Shown here: positions 7,210 to 12,775 of the stretch, piece after piece | Layout: the number at the start of each line of letters is the position of its first letter | Position numbering within the stretch: position 1 is the first letter of the stretch | Source of the DNA: a virus | Direction: 5' to 3' (one strand) | Virus record (IMG/VR): IMGVR_UViG_3300044612_002484 | Span: 1-40,914 of that record | Length of the DNA: 40,914 bases | The notes under the pieces: model-generated | The model's database searches: none | Seen by the model: only the letters and a program-made list of their open reading frames with translations | What the model was told of the DNA's origin: nothing | Made by a program: the position numbers and the translations under genes

Positions 7210-8139
7210 ATGTCGACAACTGCCACCATCGTCAAAGCCGTTTCCGCAACACTGCTCGCATATGCCGAAGACTGGAATGGTAAATGCAAAACGCTGCTCG
7301 GCGAGAATGCCAAACTGACAAAACTGCCCGGCGGCGCCCCCGTGCTCGCGCAGGGTGTTTCAATGTCCCCCGGCATTCATTCGCTTTTCGTCAACGTGTG
7401 CGAATTTCTCACGAAAGGTTGTTTCAACTCGTGTGTCCTGCAGTTTGCCGGTCGCACAACCGGCGCCGCAGTCCGTGCAGCTGCTCGAGCACGGACCGGA
7501 CTCTGGCATTTCATGCCCGATGTGTTCTATGCCCGGCTGCGAAATGAGTTGAAAGCTTTTGCCCGACGATGTGCACGGCTGGGCGTGGTCGGATATATCC
7601 GGCTTAACACTGCTTCCGACATCGACCACGGCTCAGAATTGCCCAACATGTTTCCCAACATCGTGTTTTACCACTACACGAAATCAATCAAACGGTGCAT
7701 TCAATATGCCCGGGGGCTTCGACCGGCCAACGAACACTACTCGTTTTCCGTATCTGAGCGAACCACGTTTGACGACGTCCAGCGGCTGGCCGGGCTCCGT
7801 TGCAACCTAATTCTCGTTGTAGACGCGTGGTACCACGCTCAGTATCGGTGCCGAAAGACTGGCGCTAAAGGCCGATATGCCCCCCTCCCGTCGGTCGTGA
7901 CGTTCCAGAATGCGGCCGGTGACACTGTGACACTGCCGGCCGTGGATGGCGACGTGCACGACCTGCGAGTTCCGGAATTCGATGGTAGGGGCGTGGTGGT
8001 CTGCTTGCGGCTAAAAGGGTCGAAAAAAGCCAAGCAGAATGCACGGGACACCGGCTTTGCAAAGCCGTGGCAGCACGGGCTTGAAAAGGTAACGGGTGAG
8101 CTCACCCAAAAAGGGACGATCGTCGTCGACATGAAGTAG
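7210..8139 (+). CDS. Gp88-like phage protein (DUF7227 type)
   Basis: This 309-residue protein matches the phage Gp88 / DUF7227 family, whose function is not established. Visible family features are the opening GENAKLTKLPGG, a cysteine cluster C64-x6-C71-x3-C75 (VCEFLTKGCFNSC), the segment YIRLNTASDID with the following LPNMFPN, and FYHYTKSIKRC; a long C-terminal half ends in TGELTQKGTIVVD. The three cysteines could bind a metal or cluster, but this is a guess. I start at ATG 7210 rather than further upstream, since the leader hairpin and AAGGA-like site lie before it. It is the first gene of the only rightward block between terminase and the early operon and is followed at once by a conserved palindrome module. 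Confidence 0.8.
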   Translation: MSTTATIVKAVSATLLAYAEDWNGKCKTLLGENAKLTKLPGGAPVLAQGVSMSPGIHSLFVNVCEFLTKGCFNSCVLQFAGRTTGAAVRAAARARTGLWHFMPDVFYARLRNELKAFARRCARLGVVGYIRLNTASDIDHGSELPNMFPNIVFYHYTKSIKRCIQYARGLRPANEHYSFSVSERTTFDDVQRLAGLRCNLILVVDAWYHAQYRCRKTGAKGRYAPLPSVVTFQNAAGDTVTLPAVDGDVHDLRVPEFDGRGVVVCLRLKGSKKAKQNARDTGFAKPWQHGLEKVTGELTQKGTIVVDMK

Positions 8140-8143
8140 CCGA

Positions 8144-8196
8144 CGGCCGGCCGTTGTCCCCCCGGGCGCATGCCCGGGGGGCATACGGCATGCCGT
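8144..8196 (+). repeat. Intergenic palindrome module, copy 1
   Basis: The module has a constant left flank of 16 bases (CGGCCGGCCGTTGTCC, 8144-8159), a central palindrome (8158-8181, ten-base C/G arms with GCAT loop) and a constant right flank of 17 bases (8180-8196) containing the palindrome ACGGCATGCCGT. It begins four bases after the stop of the Gp88-like gene. Copy 2 at 8398-8456 has the same flanks but an unrelated central palindrome. Confidence 0.75.
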
Positions 8197-8229
8197 CGGC
8201 ATGCATTCACAACCCCGGGGAGTTTTGCC

Positions 8230-8397
8230 ATGTGCGATGAATTCGACGATATGCCCACCGAGCTCGAGATCCTAGAAACCTATGCCGACATGGGTGAGCC
8301 CACGGCCGTTGCCGAGCTCGCGCGACGTCGTGCGGCCGGTGAAAAGGTCCAGCCGGCCGGGCTAATTGAAGCCCTAGTTGGCCGCGGTTTTCTGTAA
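8230..8397 (+). CDS. Small acidic helical protein, unknown
   Basis: This 55-residue protein begins MCDEFDDMPTELEIL and is acidic and probably all helical, with a basic RRRAAGEK turn and a C-terminal LIEALVGRGFL. I do not recognise it. The start at ATG 8230 is supported by GGGGAG upstream and by the parallel GGAGGCTTTTCCC before the next gene. Its first residues, CDEFDD, and the later AELARRRAAGE helix suggest a small binding protein. It lies between two copies of the palindrome module, so it is probably expressed with the Gp88-like gene or separately tuned by the hairpins. Confidence 0.55.
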   Translation: MCDEFDDMPTELEILETYADMGEPTAVAELARRRAAGEKVQPAGLIEALVGRGFL

Positions 8398-8456
8398 CGG
8401 CCGGCCGTTGTCCGCACCAGGTGCTCGAGCACCTGGTGCGGCATACGGCATGCCGT
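8398..8456 (+). repeat. Intergenic palindrome module, copy 2
   Basis: The left flank (8398-8413) and right flank (8440-8456) are identical to copy 1, but the centre is a perfect 26-base palindrome (8414-8439) built on CACCAGGTGCTCGAG and its complement. It starts at the base after the stop of the 55-residue gene. Conservation of position and flanks with a fully replaced but still perfect palindrome points to selection on the folded form. Confidence 0.75.
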
Positions 8457-8467
8457 TGACGTCATGC

Positions 8468-8494
8468 CCGGCCGGCCCAGTGTGGGCCGGCCGG
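8468..8494 (+). other. Perfect 12-bp stem hairpin before the third small gene
   Basis: CCGGCCGGCCCA and TGGGCCGGCCGG pair perfectly around a GTG loop. It lies 33 bases before the start codon at 8528. With the module just upstream it makes the whole 8398-8494 interval foldable. Confidence 0.6.
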
Positions 8495-8527
8495 ATCCCG
8501 TTTTGCGACCCCCTGGAGGCTTTTCCC

Positions 8528-8731
8528 ATGCTACGTGCCGAATGCTGTGCCGATAGTGGCGCCTGCGATTGTGTCGCATGCCGGCCAGATCCGTTGACGG
8601 CCGCCCACGTGGTGGCCGTCTACGCTCGTGCTGGCAATCCCCTGGACGTCGACGACGTCCAGGTGCTCGAGCACATGACGACGGCCCAACTGGTCGACCA
8701 GCTGGCATTCCTGGAAGACTTCCAGGGGTAG
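8528..8731 (+). CDS. Small Cys-rich protein, unknown
   Basis: This 67-residue protein has five cysteines in its first 18 residues (CCADSGACDCVAC), which could bind zinc, then a helical acidic part with LEHMTTAQLVDQLAFLEDF. I do not recognise it. The ATG at 8528 follows CTGGAGGCTTTTCCC, a good ribosome-binding site matching the one before the previous gene. It is the last gene of the first rightward unit and is followed six bases later by a long nested inverted repeat. Confidence 0.55.
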   Translation: MLRAECCADSGACDCVACRPDPLTAAHVVAVYARAGNPLDVDDVQVLEHMTTAQLVDQLAFLEDFQG

Positions 8732-8736
8732 ACGTT

Positions 8737-8796
8737 GACCAGGTGCACGCATGCGACGCCGGCCCAGCTGGGCCGGCCGGCGCCGTGCACCTGGTC
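8737..8796 (+). terminator. Nested inverted repeat after the third small gene
   Basis: Outer arms GACCAGGTGCACG (8737-8749) and CGTGCACCTGGTC (8784-8796) are perfectly complementary over 13 bases. Inside lies a perfect 20-base palindrome (8758-8777). It begins six bases past the stop codon at 8731, so it is placed like a terminator or 3' stabiliser, though no T tract follows. Confidence 0.5.
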
Positions 8797-8898
8797 GATC
8801 GGCAACACTGCGCGGCCGCGGCCGCACAGCATGCGCCCACATGCCCGTACACTTCCGACGGCTGGCAGACTGCCGGCCGCGGCCGCACATGGCCATAG

Positions 8899-9006
8899 GT
8901 GACGCGTGAGCCCGTAGGGGCTCACGCAGGCGCCGGCCGTGCACGGCTGCGCACATAACAGCACAACACATTCCCGCGACGCGTCACATGAGCCCCTACG
9001 GGCTCG
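8899..9006. repeat. Pair of mirror-loop hairpins with flanking inverted words
   Basis: TGAGCCC-GTAG-GGGCTCA (8907-8924) and TGAGCCC-CTAC-GGGCTC (8989-9006) are two hairpins with the same stem and complementary loops, so each is close to the reverse complement of the other. GTGACGCG (8899) and CGCGTCAC (8980) add a further inverted pair. The loops could pair with each other. Confidence 0.6.
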
Positions 9007-9261
9007 TGCACGGCCGGGCATGCCACAGCACAACACGAGCGACGCCGGCCGCACAGCGGCCGGCCGGGCTCGTGCACGATCGACAACGGAGCAGCCGACC
9101 AGGTGGGCCGGCCGATTGTGCACGTAGAAAATCCGGCCGGCAGACTTGCCCGACTGCGCGCGCACAACTCGAGACACGACCGACGACACGAAAAACGGGA
9201 AGCGGGCATGCATGCCCGGGGATTGTGCACGCATTCCGCGGCCGTCGGCCACGGCATGCGG

Positions 9262-9308
9262 CACACCCCCCTTGCGGGTGGTGTGCGGCATAATGCAACA
9301 CCCCCCCC
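9262..9308. repeat. Direct repeat R2: hairpin plus GCATAATGC and C run
   Basis: A hairpin with CACACC / GGTGTG arms is followed by GGCATAATGCAACAC and a C run. Twenty bases are identical to R1 at 6867-6886. R2 lies ahead of the second rightward unit, as R1 lies ahead of the first. Confidence 0.7.
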
Positions 9309-9337
9309 AACGGCACCCCCCACCCCCCCTCGGGCAC

Positions 9338-9363
9338 CCCCTCCCCCCTGCCGGGGGGAGGGG
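9338..9363. terminator. C/G-run stem-loop
   Basis: CCCCTCCCCCC and GGGGGGAGGGG form an 11-base perfect stem with the loop TGCC. It sits between R2 and the second rightward promoter and may insulate the downstream unit. The uninterrupted G and C runs could also form a quadruplex or i-motif. Confidence 0.4.
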
Positions 9364-9554
9364 TCTGCCCCCCCCATCAAGGAGGGTAGAGAAGAACCAA
9401 ACTTTGAAAGCCTCCTGCTAGTGAATTCTTCTGACATTTTTTTTTGAAAACCGCAATGCCGTTTTGCGGCGATGCTTCAACGCGGCTGGGCAAAAGACGC
9501 CCCACAATTCTTTTCGGAATTCACCAGAAAAACTGCTCCAGAAAACCCAGTATT

Positions 9555-9567
9555 TCCGACTGGATAT
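9555..9567 (+). promoter_or_regulatory. TCCGACTGGATAT box 3
   Basis: This copy differs by one base from the box at 7065. It lies 63 bases before ATG 9630, similar to the 71 bases between box 2 and the Gp88-like gene. The leader that follows shares CACCAC, CAGAAA and a CC before ATG with that gene. Confidence 0.5.
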
Positions 9568-9629
9568 TTGTCGGCCATCGCGTAATAATCTCGCTCAGTT
9601 CCACACCACCACGCAGAAAGGTTCCAGCC

Positions 9630-9857
9630 ATGCCCAGCCCTCCGTCGGATGAATTGCTCGTCGAGTTCCAGGGGAGAATGAGTTTTCTTGAGACCATGTG
9701 GGGCTGCAAAACGGCCTACGATGTCGACATTGAGACCGGCCGCGGCTGGCTCGAGGTCCGGATGCCTGGCACCGGCGCCGTGCTGCGCATCAACAAGTTC
9801 AACGTCAAGGACGTGATGGTTCCTGGGGAGGGCGGCGTGCAGCCGTCGGCAACATGA
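9630..9857 (+). CDS. Small protein, unknown
   Basis: This 75-residue protein begins MPSPPSDELLVEFQGRMSFLETMWGCKTAYDV and contains a beta-rich middle (WLEVRMPGTGAVLRINKFNV). I do not recognise it. ATG 9630 was chosen over the longer frame from 9444 because the leader up to it matches the leader of the Gp88-like gene and AAAGG lies upstream. It is the first gene of the second rightward unit and its stop overlaps the start of the HTH gene (ATGA), so the two are co-translated. Confidence 0.55.
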   Translation: MPSPPSDELLVEFQGRMSFLETMWGCKTAYDVDIETGRGWLEVRMPGTGAVLRINKFNVKDVMVPGEGGVQPSAT

Positions 9858-10066
9858 CCAAACCCAAGCTCATCGATCCGACGAAATACGTGCGTATCGG
9901 CACCGCCGCAGAAATCGCTGGTGTGACGCGAGCGTATTTGAATCGAATGATTGTGGCCGGCACCTTTCCCGGCATCGAAATCGACGGCCAGCATTTTGTG
10001 CTGCGATCCGACGCCGAGAACTTTGAGCGTCAGCCCGGCATGGGCCGGCCGCGGCTCACGAAGTAG
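9854..10066 (+). CDS. Helix-turn-helix DNA-binding protein (excisionase/MerR-like fold)
   Basis: This 70-residue protein has a winged-helix type motif: RIGTAAEIAGVTRAYLNRMIVAGTFPG is a helix-turn-helix, followed by the wing IEIDGQHFVLRSDAENF and a basic tail GRPRLTK. Such proteins act as small regulators, recombination directionality factors, or as the DNA-binding part of small terminases. It is translationally coupled to the gene before it. A role as regulator of the TGGATAT boxes that precede both rightward units is a reasonable guess; a Nu1-like small terminase role is possible because no small terminase was found elsewhere. It converges on the next leftward gene, overlapping it by 11 bases. 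Confidence 0.65.
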   Translation: MTKPKLIDPTKYVRIGTAAEIAGVTRAYLNRMIVAGTFPGIEIDGQHFVLRSDAENFERQPGMGRPRLTK

Positions 10067-10391
10067 CTCGCACGATCTCGCGTGCGAGCTCAAGCAAACG
10101 CGACGTCTCGACGATCATCACGCTCCCCCTCCGGTTGCTTTTGTGCCACACCACAGGAGTTTTGCCGGGGGGGGAGTCTTTTTGCGCCTGCTCGATCGCG
10201 GCCCACAGCTGCAGCCGCTCGACACGCTTGGCTTCGACGTGGATCGCCACGCCGTCGAGCACCACGTCAGGGGAATCCGGTCCGCCCTGGAATTGCACAC
10301 CCCGGCGGGCTTCAACGCCCAGCAGCTGCCCGAGCTCGGCTGCGCATTCACGTTCCCCACGCTTTCCCTTCTGGCGGCTCATGCGTCCCAT
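10056..10391 (-). CDS. PD-(D/E)xK nuclease, Holliday-junction-resolvase-like
   Basis: This 111-residue protein has the N-terminal KGKRGERECAAEL helix typical of archaeal/phage resolvases of the PD-(D/E)xK superfamily. Catalytic residues expected are E14, D42 (in SPDVV) and E53-x-K55 (HVEAKR). A later segment, TPVVWHKSNRRGSVMIV, gives the next strand pair. It probably resolves branched DNA before packaging, or cleaves recombination intermediates. The start ATG 10391 follows AAGGATGGGGCA. It is the last gene of the long leftward early operon and overlaps the convergent HTH gene by 11 bases. Confidence 0.7.
   Translation of the reverse strand: MGRMSRQKGKRGERECAAELGQLLGVEARRGVQFQGGPDSPDVVLDGVAIHVEAKRVERLQLWAAIEQAQKDSPPGKTPVVWHKSNRRGSVMIVETSRLLELAREIVRATS
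10065..10090. terminator. Hairpin at the convergent gene ends
   Basis: AGCTCGCACG and CGTGCGAGCT form a perfect ten-base stem with the loop ATCTCG, straddling the stop of the rightward HTH gene inside the end of the leftward nuclease gene. It could terminate either transcript. There is no T tract. Confidence 0.45.
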
Positions 10392-10454
10392 TGCCCCATC
10401 CTTATGGCTATGTGTGTGTTTTTCGTCGGTTTTCAGATATGAGTCGGGGGGGGC

Positions 10455-10790
10455 TTATTTCATTCTTTTCAGCAGCGAGCGGAGCGTGACACCGGGCTTG
10501 CTCCCGATGAGCAGGTCAGCGGCAGTGAGAATCGCATCCCGCTCATCGTCGGTGAGCGTTGGTTGTGGCTTCTGCTTTGCCAGCATTGAAGACCCAAGCG
10601 GCACGGCAAAAAGACCGTAGAGAAACGTCACAATCCAGAAAAACATGTATTGGATGCCCATCGACGGATCGTCGCTGGCGTCGAACAGCCATCCCATGAA
10701 CTCCCACAATCCCCATTCCTGCGGCAGGAACGGCCACGCGATGGAAATGGCACCCGTGACTACAAGAAAGATGGCGATGGGTCGTTTCAT
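10455..10790 (-). CDS. Small membrane protein with a shared C-terminal motif
   Basis: This 111-residue protein has a first membrane segment (PIAIFLVVTGAISIAWPFL) and a second one around IQYMFFWIVTFLYGLFAVPL, then a cytoplasmic helical tail with LTDDERDAILTAADLLIG and LRSLLKRM. The same kind of tail (LTDEEREAIG ... LRKLLEK) ends the next upstream gene, so the tail is likely a shared interaction domain. ATG 10790 overlaps the stop of that gene (ATGA). Its function is unknown. Confidence 0.6.
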   Translation of the reverse strand: MKRPIAIFLVVTGAISIAWPFLPQEWGLWEFMGWLFDASDDPSMGIQYMFFWIVTFLYGLFAVPLGSSMLAKQKPQPTLTDDERDAILTAADLLIGSKPGVTLRSLLKRMK

Positions 10791-11065
10791 TTCGTCTTCT
10801 CCAGCAGTTTGCGGAGCGTGGCGGCTTCCCGGCCGTAATCTTCGTGCTGGCACTCAATCAGGTGGATCATGTTTCCAATCGCTTCCCGCTCCTCGTCGGT
10901 GAGTCGCAGCCGCTCGACCTCTGCCGACAGTCGAGCGATCACGTTGGCGTGTACCTTGCTGCGCCACTCAAGCCCTTCAATCAACGCGGCGGCTTCCTCG
11001 CTCAACGGATCTCCGGCTTTGGTTGCGTATGCCCGGTCTCGCAATTGGTCGACGATCGTGCTCAT
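10787..11065 (-). CDS. Coiled-coil protein with LTDEER tail
   Basis: This 92-residue protein is helical, with a coiled-coil-like middle (VIARLSAEVERLRL) and the C-terminal motif LTDEEREAIGNMIHLIE ... ATLRKLLEKTK, which resembles the tail of the membrane protein encoded next. I recall the pattern as common in uncharacterised Planctomycetota proteins. It starts at ATG 11065 (MSTIVDQLRDRA) a few bases past the preceding gene. Function unknown. Confidence 0.6.
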   Translation of the reverse strand: MSTIVDQLRDRAYATKAGDPLSEEAAALIEGLEWRSKVHANVIARLSAEVERLRLTDEEREAIGNMIHLIECQHEDYGREAATLRKLLEKTK

Positions 11066-11068
11066 TGT

Positions 11069-11212
11069 TCACCTCGCAGCCATGTACAAACGCACGTTCG
11101 CGAACGCGTACCCCGCATACGCTATCGCCAGCCCAGTCTTGCCGTGCACCGCCAGGTCGACGGCCACGAATAAATAAATCACGCCGCAGATCGCAATCAG
11201 GTGGGGGGACAT
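11069..11212 (-). CDS. Small single-pass membrane protein
   Basis: This 47-residue peptide has one strongly hydrophobic stretch, LIAICGVIYLFVAVDLAV, and a second mild one (GLAIAYAGYAFANV), so it may cross the membrane once or twice. ATG 11212 is preceded by GGAGGTGCAAC, a strong ribosome-binding site, and it overlaps the end of the upstream gene by 16 bases. Function unknown. Confidence 0.55.
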   Translation of the reverse strand: MSPHLIAICGVIYLFVAVDLAVHGKTGLAIAYAGYAFANVRLYMAAR

Positions 11213-11463
11213 GTTGCACCTCCGATCACTCTGAGGGTACGGGCTTTGCCCTGCTTCCACGTCACGACACCGTCCCGCCGGAGCCGGTTCAACTTCTGCT
11301 GGACGTCACCACAACGCGTGCCGGTGGCGGCCGAGAGCTCGCGTACCGTTGGCGGCAGCCCGTCGGCTGCGGCCGTGAGCCGGCGGATGGTTGCGACGAG
11401 CTCGAGTTGGATCGCCGTGGTGCCGGCGGACTTGGCCGCCGGGATTTGCTGGAGCGTGTTCAT
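11197..11463 (-). CDS. Winged-helix DNA-binding protein
   Basis: This 88-residue protein looks like a LexA-N or MarR-like winged helix. The helix-turn-helix is LELVATIRRLTAAADGLPPTVRELSAATGTRCGDVQQKLNRLRRDG, followed by the wing VVTWKQGKARTLRV. It probably regulates transcription or sits in a replication initiation complex. ATG 11463 overlaps the stop of the replication-like gene (ATGA), showing coupling. A LexA catalytic domain is absent, so it is not a self-cleaving repressor. Confidence 0.65.
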   Translation of the reverse strand: MNTLQQIPAAKSAGTTAIQLELVATIRRLTAAADGLPPTVRELSAATGTRCGDVQQKLNRLRRDGVVTWKQGKARTLRVIGGATCPPT

Positions 11464-12326
11464 GTTGCTGGCTCGCTGCTGAGTGAGATTGATGACGCAA
11501 CAGACGCAGCCAGGCCACCTTGGCGTCGATCCCGGCGCCACGCCGCATGTTCTGCGTCGGTCATGGATCGCTGCGCGTCAGAGCGGTAGTACCGCTTCTT
11601 CGCAGCATCTACCGGGGGCGGCGCCCCCGGTCGTGCAACCTCTCGGTGGGTGCCACCACGATCCTGGCATCTGGTCAACCACGTGATGGTGAGCCATTTT
11701 CGCCAGTTCGATTTCCGCGCCTTCTTCGGGTTCGCTTTCAGCCATTGGTGGGCTTTGGCGAGTTCGACGGGAAGGTCAGCCGCCGGGTAAGCCTGTGACC
11801 ATTCCGCACGGTCAGCGTCGGTGATTCCTTCCCAGCCTGATTCCGACCACCGAAGCGGATCAGCTGGCTTCGAGCGAGACCGCGGAGCGGCGCTGCTCGG
11901 AGCAGTAGAGGGAAGAGGATTAGAGGAAAGAGGAAAGAGGAAAGAGGCGCAATTCGCCGGGAGATTTCCCGGCTCGCCGGGAAAAAACACGGCTTGCCCA
12001 TCTTCACACGGGGGGAGCCCTTCAGAACGCTCCTCCGGATGGCACCGTTGGTGCTCCCCAAACTTCGGAATCTCTAGGATTTTCTTGCCGCCAGCCTCGT
12101 AGGCGACGACGAACCCCCGGGCCTGCAGCTGCCCGAGCATGACGACGATGTCGCAGTTGTCATACGGAAACAGTTCCGCCTTGATCCGCAGCGGGCGGCA
12201 CTCCAGCCGGCCGTCGCGGTCCGCGAGCGTCCACAGGCCAATGAACAGCAACCGGGCGAGTGGATCGCACTCTGCCAAGAATTCGTTTTTGAAGAATGAC
12301 GGTTTGATGTTACGAGCGCGTGCCAT
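11460..12326 (-). CDS. Phage replication-initiation-like protein
   Basis: This 288-residue protein starts with the stretch RNIKPSFFKNEFLAE.DPLARLLFIGLWTLADR.GRLECRP, followed by RIKAELFPYDN and an LEIPKF.EHQ segment. This is the common N-terminal domain of phage replisome-organiser (DnaD/O-like) proteins and their uncharacterised relatives. A low-complexity Ser/Pro/Ala stretch links to a C-terminal region with WSQAYPAADLPVELAKAHQWLKANPKKARKSNWRKWLTITW, as in proteins that contact helicase loader or DNA. It would recruit host replication enzymes; no phage polymerase or helicase is seen. ATG 12326 follows GGAGGGCC. Confidence 0.7.
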   Translation of the reverse strand: MARARNIKPSFFKNEFLAECDPLARLLFIGLWTLADRDGRLECRPLRIKAELFPYDNCDIVVMLGQLQARGFVVAYEAGGKKILEIPKFGEHQRCHPEERSEGLPPCEDGQAVFFPGEPGNLPANCASFLFPLSSNPLPSTAPSSAAPRSRSKPADPLRWSESGWEGITDADRAEWSQAYPAADLPVELAKAHQWLKANPKKARKSNWRKWLTITWLTRCQDRGGTHREVARPGAPPPVDAAKKRYYRSDAQRSMTDAEHAAWRRDRRQGGLAASVASSISLSSEPAT

Positions 12327-12337
12327 CCGTGGCCCTC

Positions 12338-12775
12338 CTAGTCAATCGAAAACTCGCGGCCGCACACTATGTCCAATGCAGTGCTGAAATCGCATTCAAC
12401 TGAAGGACCGATCCCGGCAGATGTAACGTGCTGCAGTTTCACTTTCGCAACATAGTTGCCGTGTTCGTCTTTGATTGGATCGCAATCCCGTTGCCACCAA
12501 ATCAACACAAATACGCCACTGTCTGGAGACAAAAACCCGGCTACCTTGCCGAGTTGTATTAAGCGCGCCAGCAGAGGAAGAATCCTTTTTTGTGATGGCT
12601 TGACCTGCTCACCAGCGATCTTTTCTTCAACGAACCGAAGGCAATTCCGTGATGACTTCCACACCACGTAATCGATGTCGATGCCGTCGAATCTGACTGG
12701 CTCATTGTCGTGAAGCCATTGTCCGATTTTGCTCGCCGACTGATGAAATTCTTTTCTGTAAATCGTCTGCGTCAT
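12338..12775 (-). CDS. Putative PD-(D/E)xK nuclease-like protein
   Basis: This 145-residue protein is not a family I can name, but it has a possible PD-(D/E)xK core: D33/D35 in GIDIDYVVW, then E50 and K52 in RFVEEK, with Q57 and a following helix LLARLIQLGK. The N-terminal YRKEFHQSASKIGQWLH helix and C-terminal strands (VFVLIWWQ, YVAKVKLQHV) would complete a small nuclease fold. ATG 12775 overlaps the stop of the ParB-methyltransferase gene (ATGA), so the two are made together. The pairing recalls a modification enzyme with its partner nuclease, but this is inference. Confidence 0.5.
   Translation of the reverse strand: MTQTIYRKEFHQSASKIGQWLHDNEPVRFDGIDIDYVVWKSSRNCLRFVEEKIAGEQVKPSQKRILPLLARLIQLGKVAGFLSPDSGVFVLIWWQRDCDPIKDEHGNYVAKVKLQHVTSAGIGPSVECDFSTALDIVCGREFSID

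Larger units (their letters stand above)
8732..9629. other. Palindrome-dense non-coding block, candidate origin or control region
   Basis: I see no convincing gene in these 0.9 kb. It holds a nested inverted repeat (8737-8796), two copies of a GCGGCCGCGGCCGC-type element (near 8812 and 8877) and a pair of TGAGCCC hairpins with reversed loops (8907-8924 and 8989-9006). GTGCAC recurs seven times. There are many GGCCGGCC words, the second hairpin plus GCATAATGC repeat, an 11-bp C/G stem (9338-9363), then an A/T-richer stretch from about 9390 leading into the rightward promoter. The mix of iteron-like words, palindromes and an adjacent AT-rich stretch would fit an origin, but this is not proven. 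Confidence 0.5.

Noticed and set aside
8144-9308. Repeated palindromes as a CRISPR array
   Set aside because: Copies are few, irregularly spaced and enclose no uniform spacers; the flanks rather than the palindromes are repeated, and no cas genes are present.
11197-11463. LexA repressor
   Set aside because: Only a winged helix is present; the catalytic Ser/Lys peptidase domain of LexA is missing.
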